Source of the DNA: Posidoniimonas polymericola
GTDB lineage: Bacteria; Planctomycetota; Planctomycetia; Pirellulales; Lacipirellulaceae
NCBI RefSeq assembly: GCF_007859935.1
Contig: NZ_SJPO01000018.1
Span: forward strand, 1 to 64,000
Direction of reading: 5' to 3'
Length of the DNA: 64,000 nt
In this document: positions 1-8,115 of the stretch, in pieces
Layout of the letters: every line of letters starts with the position of its first letter
Numbering within the stretch: position 1 is the first letter of the stretch
The notes under the pieces: generated by a model
Databases searched by the model: none
The model's input: the letters and a program-made list of their open reading frames with translations, nothing else
Told to the model about the DNA's origin: nothing
Program-made: the position numbers and the translations under genes

Positions 1-52
1 AAGGGGACTCTCACGCACATTCCGACTGCACGACCTTCTAAGTACACTTATC

Positions 53-85
53 CCGGACGCTACTGGGCGGAGCCAGTGGCGCCCG
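53..85. repeat. 33-bp hairpin repeat, copy 1
   Basis: This 33-base stretch recurs at 3958-3990 with one mismatch (G versus A in the loop). Its core pairs GCTACTGG with CCAGTGGC, giving an 8-bp stem with a six-base loop. The two copies are direct repeats that lie on either side of the large surface-protein gene. It resembles REP-type dispersed elements; function is unknown. Confidence 0.7.
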
Positions 86-283
86 ATTCTTGCTCCGCGA
101 CTGCGCCACCCACCGAATGACTTATGCTCAGAACCCCGCGTTTCGCATTCGTGCGCCCCCCGGTTTGGTGGCGTTTGGAGCCGCCCTGGATTACGATTGT
201 TCTTGAAGGCACAAGCCCCCGGATTGATCCGCCCCTTTTCTTGATGCCGCCAGACTCCACGAAGACGACAAGGGATAGTCGGT

Positions 284-3200
284 ATGAGCCTCAAGCAACG
301 GACCAATCTGCGCACGCAACCGCCAGCTTTACCTAGGTACGCTTCGCGGAAGCCGGCCGGCGCCGGCGAGCGCCGGCTGGGCTTTGAACCGCTCGAAGAC
401 CGCCGGATGTTGGCGGTGTTTGCGGTCAGCAATCTCGACGACTCCGGCAGCGGTAGTCTGCGCGAGGCCGTCGCGTTGGCAAACTCGGCGGCGGGCGCCG
501 ATGAGATTGTATTCTCCGGGGCCGCCGCCAGCGGAACGATCGCGCTAACGTCTGGCGAGTTGCAGGTCACCGATGCTTTGACGATGACCGGTCCCGGCGA
601 GCGCGAGCTGACGATCGAAGGCGCCGGGTTCTCGCGAGTGATCAACTTTGCCGCCCCCGATGGTTCGGAGAGCTCAGCGGACCTCGCGATTTCGGGATTG
701 ACCCTTACCGGCGGGGTGACGGTCGCATCGAACGCGGTCGTCGATGGCCTGCCCGAGACCTTGCACAGCGGCGGGGGGATTCGCTTCCTGTCCAGCGGTC
801 AGCTCACTGTCACCCGCAGCACAATTGATAGCAACCACACGCTGGGCGACAACGCCGAGGGCGGCGGGATCTTCACGGTGTCGGGCGCTGTCGTGCTCGA
901 TGACGCGAGGATCAGCAACAACAGCACGTCGGGCGATGGGTCCTCCGGCGGCGGCGTTTTTACGCGGCATGGCGCCATCCAGGTCGTCGATAGCGTGTTG
1001 TTCGAGAACCGCACCTTGGGAACCGAAGCCTTCGGCGGTGCAATCGCGATCTTCGACGCAGTGGTCGAGATCACCGACAGTTTTCTGCAACACAACCGCG
1101 CAGAAGATTCCGACGGCGGCGCGATCGGAATGATGGGCGGCGATCTGACGCTGATGCGGGGGTTTGTCACGGACAATTATGCGCGACACGTAGGCGGCGG
1201 ACTGCTAACAAGCGGGGTGAACGCCGCCATCCATTTCAGCGTGATTGCCGGAAACAACACTTCGGGGACAGGTTTAGGCGGAGGCATTAGCGCAACCTCT
1301 GGTAGTTTCCTCCTCGCCGATAGCATGGTCGACGATAACTTCGCTAGAAATGTGGGAGGCTTGCATCTGGATTCCGTGCAAAACCCGATCATCGAGCGTA
1401 CGACGATCTCGAACAATACCAGCGCTGGTGGCGTTTGGGGGGCCGGGATTCGCTACGTCAGTCCCTCTCCAAGCGATAGTAGTGAACTGTTTGTGGTCGA
1501 CACCGATATCCGCGGGAACGTCACCCAGCGACCCGGCGGACGTGGCGTAGGAGCGGGCATTAACGCGACAGGTCCGATTCGCCTCCTGCGCACCACGGTC
1601 AGCGATAATCATGTGCTCGACCCGGATGGAATTGCACAGGGCGGAGCGATCGCTGGATTCGACGTCGTCTTGATCGACAGCACCGTTAGCGGCAACTCGA
1701 CAGCCGCGACGTATGCTAACGGCGGCGGGATCGGGGGCTCCAACGTTACGTTGATTAACAGCACGGTGTCGGGCAACACGATGACCGGCCAGCAATCCGA
1801 GGGAGGGGGAATCTTTGCGAGCTCGCTGTTGCTATTGAACAGCACTGTCAGCGGCAACTCCGCGGGGGGCGATTCGTCCACGGGCGGCGGCATTAGAGCG
1901 GGTTCGATTCGCGTGATCAGTAGCACCGTCACGGGCAATCGTTCGGGGGGAGCGGGAGGGGGCATACACACGAGCGGTTCCGCCACAGGCAGCGAATTGC
2001 TGATTGAGAACTCCATCGTCGCGGGTAACCTGCGCAACACGGCGACCACCGCCCAGCCCAACGATCTCACGCCTGGCTCCGGAAACCGTCTGAGCGTCCG
2101 CCACAGCCTGATCGGCGTCAACACCTCGGTAAACCTTACCGGCGGAGCCCCGAACGCCGATGGCAACTACGTCGGCACCCTCGCGGAGGTCGGCCTAATT
2201 GATCCGCTCCTCGGCCCACTCGCCGACAATGGAGGGCCGACACAAACCCATGCCCTGCTGCCGGGAAGTCCTGCGATTGACACGGGCGCCGTGCAGACTG
2301 CCGCGCCGCTGTACGACTACCGGCTCGATACGTTTGCCGATTCTTTAGGCGCCGGCGACGATCTCACGAATCTGGGCGGCGCCGGCGAGTTCAGCAACGG
2401 CGCCTACAACATGCTGCTTAACCAAGGCCTGCAAACCGAAATCCCGGCGGTAAATGCCGACAACTACACCCTCGAGCTCTTCATCAAGTTCGACGATCTC
2501 CACGCTTTCCTCTTTGCGGAAGACTATCAGAAAATTATCGACTTCGGAGCCGACGCGCATCCTCTTGCAGGGCTCTATGTCTACAGCAGCTCGGGCTCGG
2601 TCCCGCGACTCCGCTACGTGGCCAATCCGAATGGCGGTTTTTTCACGGGCGGCACTCAACTTGCTGAAGACACGTGGCACCACTTGGTGCTAACTCGCGA
2701 CGATACGGCCACGAATCCCCTGAGCTTGTACATCGACGGACAGTTCGAAAGAGATTTTCCACGGCTGGCTGACGCCACCCACATGGTCGGTGTATTCACT
2801 GAGGAAGGGGACTCCAGCGCGACGCGGCTACTGACGATGCTGCACAGCGATAGCGAGCCGCTGTTCGGTCTGCCACGGGGTGGCGCGGTTGATCGAATTC
2901 GCTTTTTTGATCGCCCGCTTGACGCCGATGAGATTGAAGACCTTTACGTTGCCGGGCCCAGCAACTTCGTGACCGAGTTCGATCAACGAGGGCCTGGGTT
3001 CGCGAGGGTCGTTGGCGGCCGCGCTGACATGGGCGCCTATGAACTGCAAGTGTCGCTTGCCAATCCGGGCGATTTCAACAACGACGGAAAGGTGGATGCG
3101 GCCGATTACACGGTGTGGCGGGACAACAAGGGGTCCGCTGACGAGACGGTGATCGCCGGGCATGGCGATAATCAGAACGGCGTGGACATCGGCGACTACA

Positions 3201-3664
3201 CGCTTTGGAAAGAGAACTTTGGCAATCAGTACGCAGCGTCTGTCGCCACTTCCAGTTTGGCCATCGGCGAAAGCAGGCCCGACGGTTGTTCTTTACGGGA
3301 ATCTTTGAGTGCCCCCGCCACTGAACCGAGTCACCCAGGCATAGAAACCGGTCGCACCTCTTCTAACGCTGCCACCGCCACGGCTACGGACGAAGGTTTG
3401 GGCAATCCAGTAGGCCCAAACAAGAGTGCTTCCCCAACGTTCTCGCTCAGCCACGCCACGCACGGCGGCGAACAATCCTGGACGACAGACAACCCCACGG
3501 ACGACGGCCACGCTCAAGCGAGTCTGTTGCTGCTGCTGGACCGCCAGCACCGCGAGCGCAGCAGCAACTTGGACGCGCTAGACGAAGTGTTTACCGCCTC
3601 GGTCGACGAGGATCGCGCGGACGAGAGCAGCGGGCTGGAAGTCATGGCGTGGAGCGAATTCTGA
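284..3664 (+). CDS. Giant surface protein: EPLEDRRML N-terminus, beta-helix, LamG-like and dockerin-like domains
   Basis: The 1126-residue product carries the planctomycete N-terminal motif FEPLEDRRML at residues 34-43, which is thought to act in export or surface placement. Residues ~60-640 are a run of short G- and N-rich repeats (STVSGNS, GGGI) typical of a right-handed parallel beta-helix of the polymorphic outer-membrane-protein kind. Residues ~725-890 look like a LamG/concanavalin fold. Residues ~929-982 hold two dockerin-type calcium loops (GDFNNDGKVDAADY and a second DNQNGVDIGDY). About 140 residues of low-complexity tail follow, ending in a Leu-run and an acidic stretch (MAWSEF). It probably sits on the cell surface. 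The ATG start is chosen because it places the EPLEDRRML motif near the N-terminus, though no clear ribosome-binding site precedes it. Ligand and partner are unknown. Confidence 0.85.
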   Translation: MSLKQRTNLRTQPPALPRYASRKPAGAGERRLGFEPLEDRRMLAVFAVSNLDDSGSGSLREAVALANSAAGADEIVFSGAAASGTIALTSGELQVTDALTMTGPGERELTIEGAGFSRVINFAAPDGSESSADLAISGLTLTGGVTVASNAVVDGLPETLHSGGGIRFLSSGQLTVTRSTIDSNHTLGDNAEGGGIFTVSGAVVLDDARISNNSTSGDGSSGGGVFTRHGAIQVVDSVLFENRTLGTEAFGGAIAIFDAVVEITDSFLQHNRAEDSDGGAIGMMGGDLTLMRGFVTDNYARHVGGGLLTSGVNAAIHFSVIAGNNTSGTGLGGGISATSGSFLLADSMVDDNFARNVGGLHLDSVQNPIIERTTISNNTSAGGVWGAGIRYVSPSPSDSSELFVVDTDIRGNVTQRPGGRGVGAGINATGPIRLLRTTVSDNHVLDPDGIAQGGAIAGFDVVLIDSTVSGNSTAATYANGGGIGGSNVTLINSTVSGNTMTGQQSEGGGIFASSLLLLNSTVSGNSAGGDSSTGGGIRAGSIRVISSTVTGNRSGGAGGGIHTSGSATGSELLIENSIVAGNLRNTATTAQPNDLTPGSGNRLSVRHSLIGVNTSVNLTGGAPNADGNYVGTLAEVGLIDPLLGPLADNGGPTQTHALLPGSPAIDTGAVQTAAPLYDYRLDTFADSLGAGDDLTNLGGAGEFSNGAYNMLLNQGLQTEIPAVNADNYTLELFIKFDDLHAFLFAEDYQKIIDFGADAHPLAGLYVYSSSGSVPRLRYVANPNGGFFTGGTQLAEDTWHHLVLTRDDTATNPLSLYIDGQFERDFPRLADATHMVGVFTEEGDSSATRLLTMLHSDSEPLFGLPRGGAVDRIRFFDRPLDADEIEDLYVAGPSNFVTEFDQRGPGFARVVGGRADMGAYELQVSLANPGDFNNDGKVDAADYTVWRDNKGSADETVIAGHGDNQNGVDIGDYTLWKENFGNQYAASVATSSLAIGESRPDGCSLRESLSAPATEPSHPGIETGRTSSNAATATATDEGLGNPVGPNKSASPTFSLSHATHGGEQSWTTDNPTDDGHAQASLLLLLDRQHRERSSNLDALDEVFTASVDEDRADESSGLEVMAWSEF

Positions 3665-3957
3665 GGATCGCCCCGGAGAGGATGTTCAAGGCCGCCCCCC
3701 CGAGGGCAGCCCGGACACCGCTGTGATTTTGTCACCCAAAAACCCGCCGGTGGTTGCACCGCCCGCCGCGGATTGCAGCAGGTGACACCTTGCAGCGGTC
3801 TTCATTTTCCTCGGCGAGCTCTGCGAGTTTCGCGCGCATTCACGACGATGTCGCGCCAGGGTTTCCGACGTGCTCGACGGGCGGACTTTATCACGCGGCC
3901 TCGCACTGATTCGCCCGACACAGAAACAGCACAAGACCGACACTCCTTCGCAGCACG

Positions 3958-3990
3958 CCGGACGCTACTGGGCAGAGCCAGTGGCGCCCG
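3958..3990. repeat. 33-bp hairpin repeat, copy 2
   Basis: Direct repeat of 53-85 with one mismatch. It lies ~290 bp downstream of the surface-protein stop codon, so the two copies bracket that gene. Confidence 0.7.
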
Positions 3991-4035
3991 TGTGTGGCAT
4001 TACGAGTGCCGATGCGATTAGGACGCTGGGACTCG

Positions 4036-4100
4036 GTATTCCTCCCCATTTCTTTGTAGAAATCCCCACCCCACCGTGCTCCAATAAGGGTCGCTGCGCG
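4036..4100. repeat. Composite intergenic repeat, copy A
   Basis: The run with blocks GTAGAAA, CCAC, CACCGTG, TCCAATA and GGGTC matches 11067-11115 in order and spacing with scattered substitutions. In both places a GGACAAAA/TTTTGTCC cluster follows within ~150 bases, so the two appear to be parts of one composite element. Confidence 0.55.
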
Positions 4101-4166
4101 AAGTAGGTGGGGACTCACTTTCGGTCAAGCGGCCGACGCGTTTGGTCCCTGTCGGCCGCTGGGCAG

Positions 4167-4512
4167 TTTTGTCCGCGCGGGCGGGCGGCGTGGGTCTCGC
4201 CTGGCGAGCGGGTTGGGGGAGCGGGCGATTGAGATTGGGCTCGGCTTTTGTCGCTAACAATCGATGCGCTCCTGAGGGACAAAACTCGGCCGGCCGGCGG
4301 CGTGGGATCGGCTCGGGGTTAGCGGTGCTCTGGTACAGTTTCAGCGGTAGGGCAGCGGTCCGGGCGGGGGTTTTGTCCCCTCCGCGCGATGTTTTGGACT
4401 TTATGTGCGTAGGGCGGCGGCGGGGGCGGCGTTGTAAGTCGTTTGATAGAAGTGGTTTGCGGGGCTCTCGGGACGCTGGGCCTGAAGCGGCGGCAAACAG
4501 TGGCGGACAAAA
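4167..4512. repeat. GGACAAAA/TTTTGTCC cluster 1 (four copies)
   Basis: The octamer TTTTGTCC occurs at 4167-4174 and 4371-4378 and its complement GGACAAAA at 4277-4284 and 4505-4512, so orientation alternates. The flanks are GC-rich (GGACAAAACTCGGCC, GGACAAAATCCGGCC). Clusters of the same octamer lie at 11.2-11.3 kb and 32.5-32.6 kb. Four consecutive A bases are rare in this high-GC background, which makes chance clustering unlikely. Confidence 0.65.
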
Positions 4513-4601
4513 TCCGGCCGCGGCTGGCGGGGCAGTCGGGCGGCAGGGCAATTCGGACGGGACCAATACCCAAGGAACAAGCGAGGCCGGGCCGACGGGC
4601 C

Positions 4602-5294
4602 TCAGTCAGCGAGCTGGCCCTTCGGCTCGATCGTGGTGACCGTGGCGCCGATCGCCACGGCGATCATCACCAGGCTCAGCAGCGTGTGCGAGATGGCGAT
4701 GCCCAGCATCAGCGGCGCGGGCCCGCCGGTCAGGGGATCGCCGGCCGCGGGGTGGATATCGCTGTAGCCGAGCGTGGTGCCGGAGATGAACGCGCTGCAG
4801 ATGGCGTGCAGCACCGAGGTCGGCTCGGGGTCGAGCCGCGACCGCTCGAGCCAGTAGACCAGGCCGAACAGCCAGTTCATGGTCGCGAAGCCGATCAGGG
4901 CGTTCACCAGGTTGCGGCCGTAGATCCGGGGCAGGCCGCCGTCGCGGTGGGTGATGCGGCGCCACATGTTGCGGTGCACGTTCACCTGCACGACCTGCAG
5001 CGCACAAAACCACGCCAAGAGGGTCCAGCCGAGCGAGAAGTCGGCCGCCCGGTAGGCCTCGGTGTCGAGGGCGAACGACACGGCCCCCAACCCGGCCAAC
5101 CAGACCAGGATGTAGCCGTCGACGAACCAGGCCGGGATGCGGCCCGGGGCGAAGAAGAAGTGGTTCGGGTACTCCAGCAGCGAGAGCCGTCGCAGGATCA
5201 CGAACAGCATCCCCACGCCCCACAGGATCGGGCTGCGGTTCTCGGGCTGCTGGGAGGTCCACAGATCACGGCGGAAGTCGAGCCACCAGTCCAC
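4602..5294 (-). CDS. Membrane protein with K+-channel-like pore loop and altered filter
   Basis: The 230-residue protein has hydrophobic segments near residues 24-40, 57-77, 86-104, 129-148 and 195-220. Between the last two lies a pore-helix-like stretch with SGTTLGYSDIHPA at residues 171-183. This matches the K+-channel signature TVGYGDIxP except that the second filter glycine is serine (TLGYSD) and valine is leucine. The layout TM - pore loop - TM is that of two-TM ion channels, so a channel or a degenerate channel-like protein of the inner membrane is the best reading. Ion selectivity cannot be inferred because the altered glycine is critical in known K+ channels. It is transcribed alone, with no partner gene nearby. 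The assignment rests on the short motif and the topology only. Confidence 0.65.
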   Translation of the reverse strand: MDWWLDFRRDLWTSQQPENRSPILWGVGMLFVILRRLSLLEYPNHFFFAPGRIPAWFVDGYILVWLAGLGAVSFALDTEAYRAADFSLGWTLLAWFCALQVVQVNVHRNMWRRITHRDGGLPRIYGRNLVNALIGFATMNWLFGLVYWLERSRLDPEPTSVLHAICSAFISGTTLGYSDIHPAAGDPLTGGPAPLMLGIAISHTLLSLVMIAVAIGATVTTIEPKGQLAD

Positions 5295-5749
5295 GAGCCA
5301 GCGGGTCCTGGTGGCGGGCGTCCAGGGGGCGCCTCGTGGTTGGGAGTCGTTCGCTCCCGGACAGCTTACCCAAAGAGGCAGCCCCGTCGACCGGCTTGGG
5401 GAAAGAAGCGTCTGCCACCGGCAGTGCGTTCCAGGTTGACGCAGATCGCCCTGCGGCGAGTTCGCCGGCGCCTACGCTGAGCGAGAGGATTCCGGCCGCG
5501 TTGCCAGGGAGGCACGTTCGTCAACGAGCTTGAGAATCGCGAGCCCCGCACAATCTCCCCGGCTCGCGGCGAAAATCCCGCAGATTGGCTCAGTCGTCGG
5601 CCCCCTCCAAAACCCCTCGAGAACTCGTCGGCCACTGTTGGGGACCAAGCAATGCAGTATATCCTACGTGATCGCGGGCGGCCCTCAGGGGCCGTGAGTG
5701 GCCGCGTCGCTGGGAGTACTACGAATCCGATCCATGGGATGAGCGAAGC
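5295..5749. other. 455-bp gene-free stretch
   Basis: It separates the divergent channel-like gene and the DUF2760-Hsp70 operon and so should contain both promoters. The only structure noticed is a perfect 8-bp inverted repeat CGCGAGCC (5538-5545) / GGCTCGCG (5561-5568) with a 15-base loop. No convincing -35/-10 pair was found. Confidence 0.4.
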
Positions 5750-6292
5750 ATGCGATTGCTACTCGCCGTTAGGTGTTTTTTTGGGGTGTTGTTCAACGGG
5801 GCGTTTGCAGAACGCGTGCAGCTCCTGTCCTCGCCAGCCGCAGAGGAACAGCCGCCCCAGCGTGCGCCCGCCGCGGAGACTGCGCCCCCGCCCGCCCCGC
5901 CGGCGCCGAAGCGTAGCGACGCCATCTCGCTGCTGGCGACGCTGCAGCGCGAGGCCCGGTTTGTCGACATCGTCAGCGAGCCGCTGGACGGCTACAGCGA
6001 CGCCCAGGTCGGCGCGGCGACGCGCGAGGTGCTGACCGACTGCGGCAAGGTCATCCGCAGGATGTTCGCGCTGAAGCCGCTGGTCGACTCCCCCGAAGGC
6101 GAGTCGCTTGAAGTCCCCGCCGACTACAGCTCGGGTCGCTACCGCCTGACAGGCAATGTATCGAAGCCACTGCCGGCGAGCGGCGCGCTGCTGCACGCCG
6201 GGTGGGAGGCTACCAGGTGCGACCTGCCCGCGTGGACCGGCGGGGAGGAAGCCGCCCTCGTGATCGCGCCCGCTGAAATTGAGATCGCCTGA
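5750..6292 (+). CDS. DUF2760-domain protein, Hsp70-operon partner
   Basis: The 180-residue product starts with a hydrophobic N-terminus (residues 1-20), has a Pro/Ala-rich linker at ~30-55, then a conserved domain from SDAISLLATLQREARFVDIV to the end that matches my memory of DUF2760. DUF2760 proteins are commonly encoded directly before pairs of Hsp70-like ATPases, as here: the next gene begins 14 bases after this stop codon. A role with those ATPases, perhaps in client binding, is inferred from context only. The molecular function is unknown. Whether the N-terminal hydrophobic stretch is a true membrane anchor or an over-long start is uncertain. Confidence 0.8.
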   Translation: MRLLLAVRCFFGVLFNGAFAERVQLLSSPAAEEQPPQRAPAAETAPPPAPPAPKRSDAISLLATLQREARFVDIVSEPLDGYSDAQVGAATREVLTDCGKVIRRMFALKPLVDSPEGESLEVPADYSSGRYRLTGNVSKPLPASGALLHAGWEATRCDLPAWTGGEEAALVIAPAEIEIA

Positions 6293-6306
6293 CAACCCAT
6301 CCGCCT

Positions 6307-8115
6307 ATGAACGCCAAGTACGCCGTAGGGATTGACCTGGGCACGACCAACAGCGTGTTGTCCTACGCCGAGGTCGATGCGCCGGCGCCCGAAGTCAAGC
6401 TGCTGAAGATCCCCCAGCTGGTCGCGGCCAGCACGCTGGAGGACCGGACCGCGCTGCCGTCGTTCCAGTACCTCGCGCCGGAGCACGAGGCAAAGTCGGG
6501 CGCGCTCGACCTGCCGTGGGCCACGGGGCGGGGTTTCGCCGTTGGCGACTTCGCCCGCCGGCAGGGCGCCGAGATGCCCGAGCGAACGGTCGCGGCGGCC
6601 AAGTCTTGGTTGTGCCACAGCCGGGTAGACCGCCGGCAGGCCATCCTGCCGTACGGCGCGCCGCCAGAGGTCGACAAGGTCTCGCCGGTGGCCGCTTCGC
6701 AGGCGTACCTGGAGCACCTCGTGGCGTGCTGGAACACGCAGATGCCCGACGCGCCGATCGCCGAGCAGAGCGTGATCCTCACCGTGCCGGCCTCGTTCGA
6801 CGCCGCCGCACGCGAGCTGACGCGCGAGGCCGCGATCGCGGCCGGCCTTCCGGACGACCTGGTGCTGCTCGAAGAGCCCCAGGCGGCGGTCTACGCCTGG
6901 CTCGCCGAACGCGGCGACCAGTGGCGCAAAGACCTCGCCGCGGGCGATCGGTTGCTGGTCTGCGATATCGGTGGCGGCACAACCGACCTCACGCTGATCG
7001 ACGTCGCGGAAGACGCCGGCGAGCTGGAGCTGCGGCGGCTCGCGGTGGGCGACCACCTGCTGGTGGGCGGCGACAACATGGACCTCACGCTCGCCCACAG
7101 CGTCGCGGGCCTGTTCAAGCAGCAGGGCGTGAAGCTCAACGCCTGGCAGTCGGTCTCGCTGTGGCACTCGTGCCGTGACGCGAAGGAGACGCTGCTGGGC
7201 GACCATGCGCCCGACACCCACCGCATCTCGGTGCTGGGCCGGGGCAGCAAGCTGATCGGCGGCACGGTCTCCGTGGACGTGTCGCGCGAGGACGCGGTCC
7301 GGCTGCTCGCGGACGGGTTTTTCCCGGGCTGCGGCCTGGGCGACAAGCCGCAGCGGCAGCGTGCGTCGGGCTTTCAGGAAATTGGCCTGCCGTTCGAGTC
7401 GGACGTCGCGATCACGCGTCACCTGGCCGCGTTCCTCTCCGCCCACGGCGACGACCAGACGCGGGCGGCGTTCCCCACCCACGTGCTCTTCAACGGCGGC
7501 GTGTTCAAGGGGGACATGCTGAGGACGCGCGTGCTGGACACGATCGGCGGCTGGTCGCCCGAGGGCGCGCCGCTTCAGGAACTGCCCGGCCAGCGGGACC
7601 TCGACAACGCGGTTGCGCGTGGCGCCGCGTTCTACGGCTGGACCAAGCAGCGGGGCGGCATCCGCATCCGCGGCGGCACGGCCCGCTCGTACTACGTCGG
7701 CATCGAGACCGCCGGCCTTGCGATCCCCGGCATGCCCCGCCCGCTCCGCGCGCTGTGCGTGGCGCCGTTCGGCATGGAAGAGGGGACGTCCGCCGACGTG
7801 CCCTCTGGCGAGATCGGGCTGGTCCTCGGCGAGCCGGCGCACTTCCGCTTCTTCAGCTCCGCGGTCCGCCAGCAGGACCAGCCGGGCGAGGTGCTGCCCG
7901 ACATCGACGAAGACGAGCTGGCCGAAACCGACTCGCTAGAGACCGCGCTCGAGGCCAGCGTCGAGGAGGAAGAGGCCTACGTGCCGGTGCGGTTTGAGAC
8001 CCGCATCACCGAACTGGGCGTCTTCGAGCTGTGGTGCGTCAGCACAAACTCCGACCGGCGGTGGAAGCTCGAATTCAGCATCCGCGACGACGCGCAGGAC
8101 GGAACGCCAGAGTGA
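6307..8115 (+). CDS. Hsp70-family ATPase (DnaK-like, short form)
   Basis: The 602-residue product opens with the Hsp70 phosphate-1 loop GIDLGTTNSVLSY and has the phosphate-2 loop LLVCDIGGGTTDLTLIDV near residues 216-233. The nucleotide-binding fold continues to ~residue 500. The C-terminus is a short, acidic, non-canonical region rather than the classical DnaK substrate-binding domain and lid, as in the YegD-like group. It is the middle gene of a DUF2760-Hsp70-Hsp70 operon. Its stop codon overlaps the next start (GTGA), so translation of the two ATPases is probably coupled. It is likely a specialised chaperone-like ATPase; no client can be named. Confidence 0.92.
   Translation: MNAKYAVGIDLGTTNSVLSYAEVDAPAPEVKLLKIPQLVAASTLEDRTALPSFQYLAPEHEAKSGALDLPWATGRGFAVGDFARRQGAEMPERTVAAAKSWLCHSRVDRRQAILPYGAPPEVDKVSPVAASQAYLEHLVACWNTQMPDAPIAEQSVILTVPASFDAAARELTREAAIAAGLPDDLVLLEEPQAAVYAWLAERGDQWRKDLAAGDRLLVCDIGGGTTDLTLIDVAEDAGELELRRLAVGDHLLVGGDNMDLTLAHSVAGLFKQQGVKLNAWQSVSLWHSCRDAKETLLGDHAPDTHRISVLGRGSKLIGGTVSVDVSREDAVRLLADGFFPGCGLGDKPQRQRASGFQEIGLPFESDVAITRHLAAFLSAHGDDQTRAAFPTHVLFNGGVFKGDMLRTRVLDTIGGWSPEGAPLQELPGQRDLDNAVARGAAFYGWTKQRGGIRIRGGTARSYYVGIETAGLAIPGMPRPLRALCVAPFGMEEGTSADVPSGEIGLVLGEPAHFRFFSSAVRQQDQPGEVLPDIDEDELAETDSLETALEASVEEEEAYVPVRFETRITELGVFELWCVSTNSDRRWKLEFSIRDDAQDGTPE

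Larger units (their letters stand above)
3665..4601. other. 937-bp gene-free stretch rich in dispersed repeats
   Basis: No frame here has a recognisable domain. The stretch holds the second copy of the 33-bp hairpin repeat, an element shared with the 11.07-kb spacer and four copies of the GGACAAAA/TTTTGTCC octamer, all listed separately. Open frames of 165-182 codons on both strands run across the repeats and are judged spurious. Confidence 0.6.

Noticed and set aside
4142-4639. Open frames over the 4-kb spacer on both strands
   Set aside because: They run across dispersed repeats; similarity to the frame at 10981-11394 is explained by shared repeat DNA.
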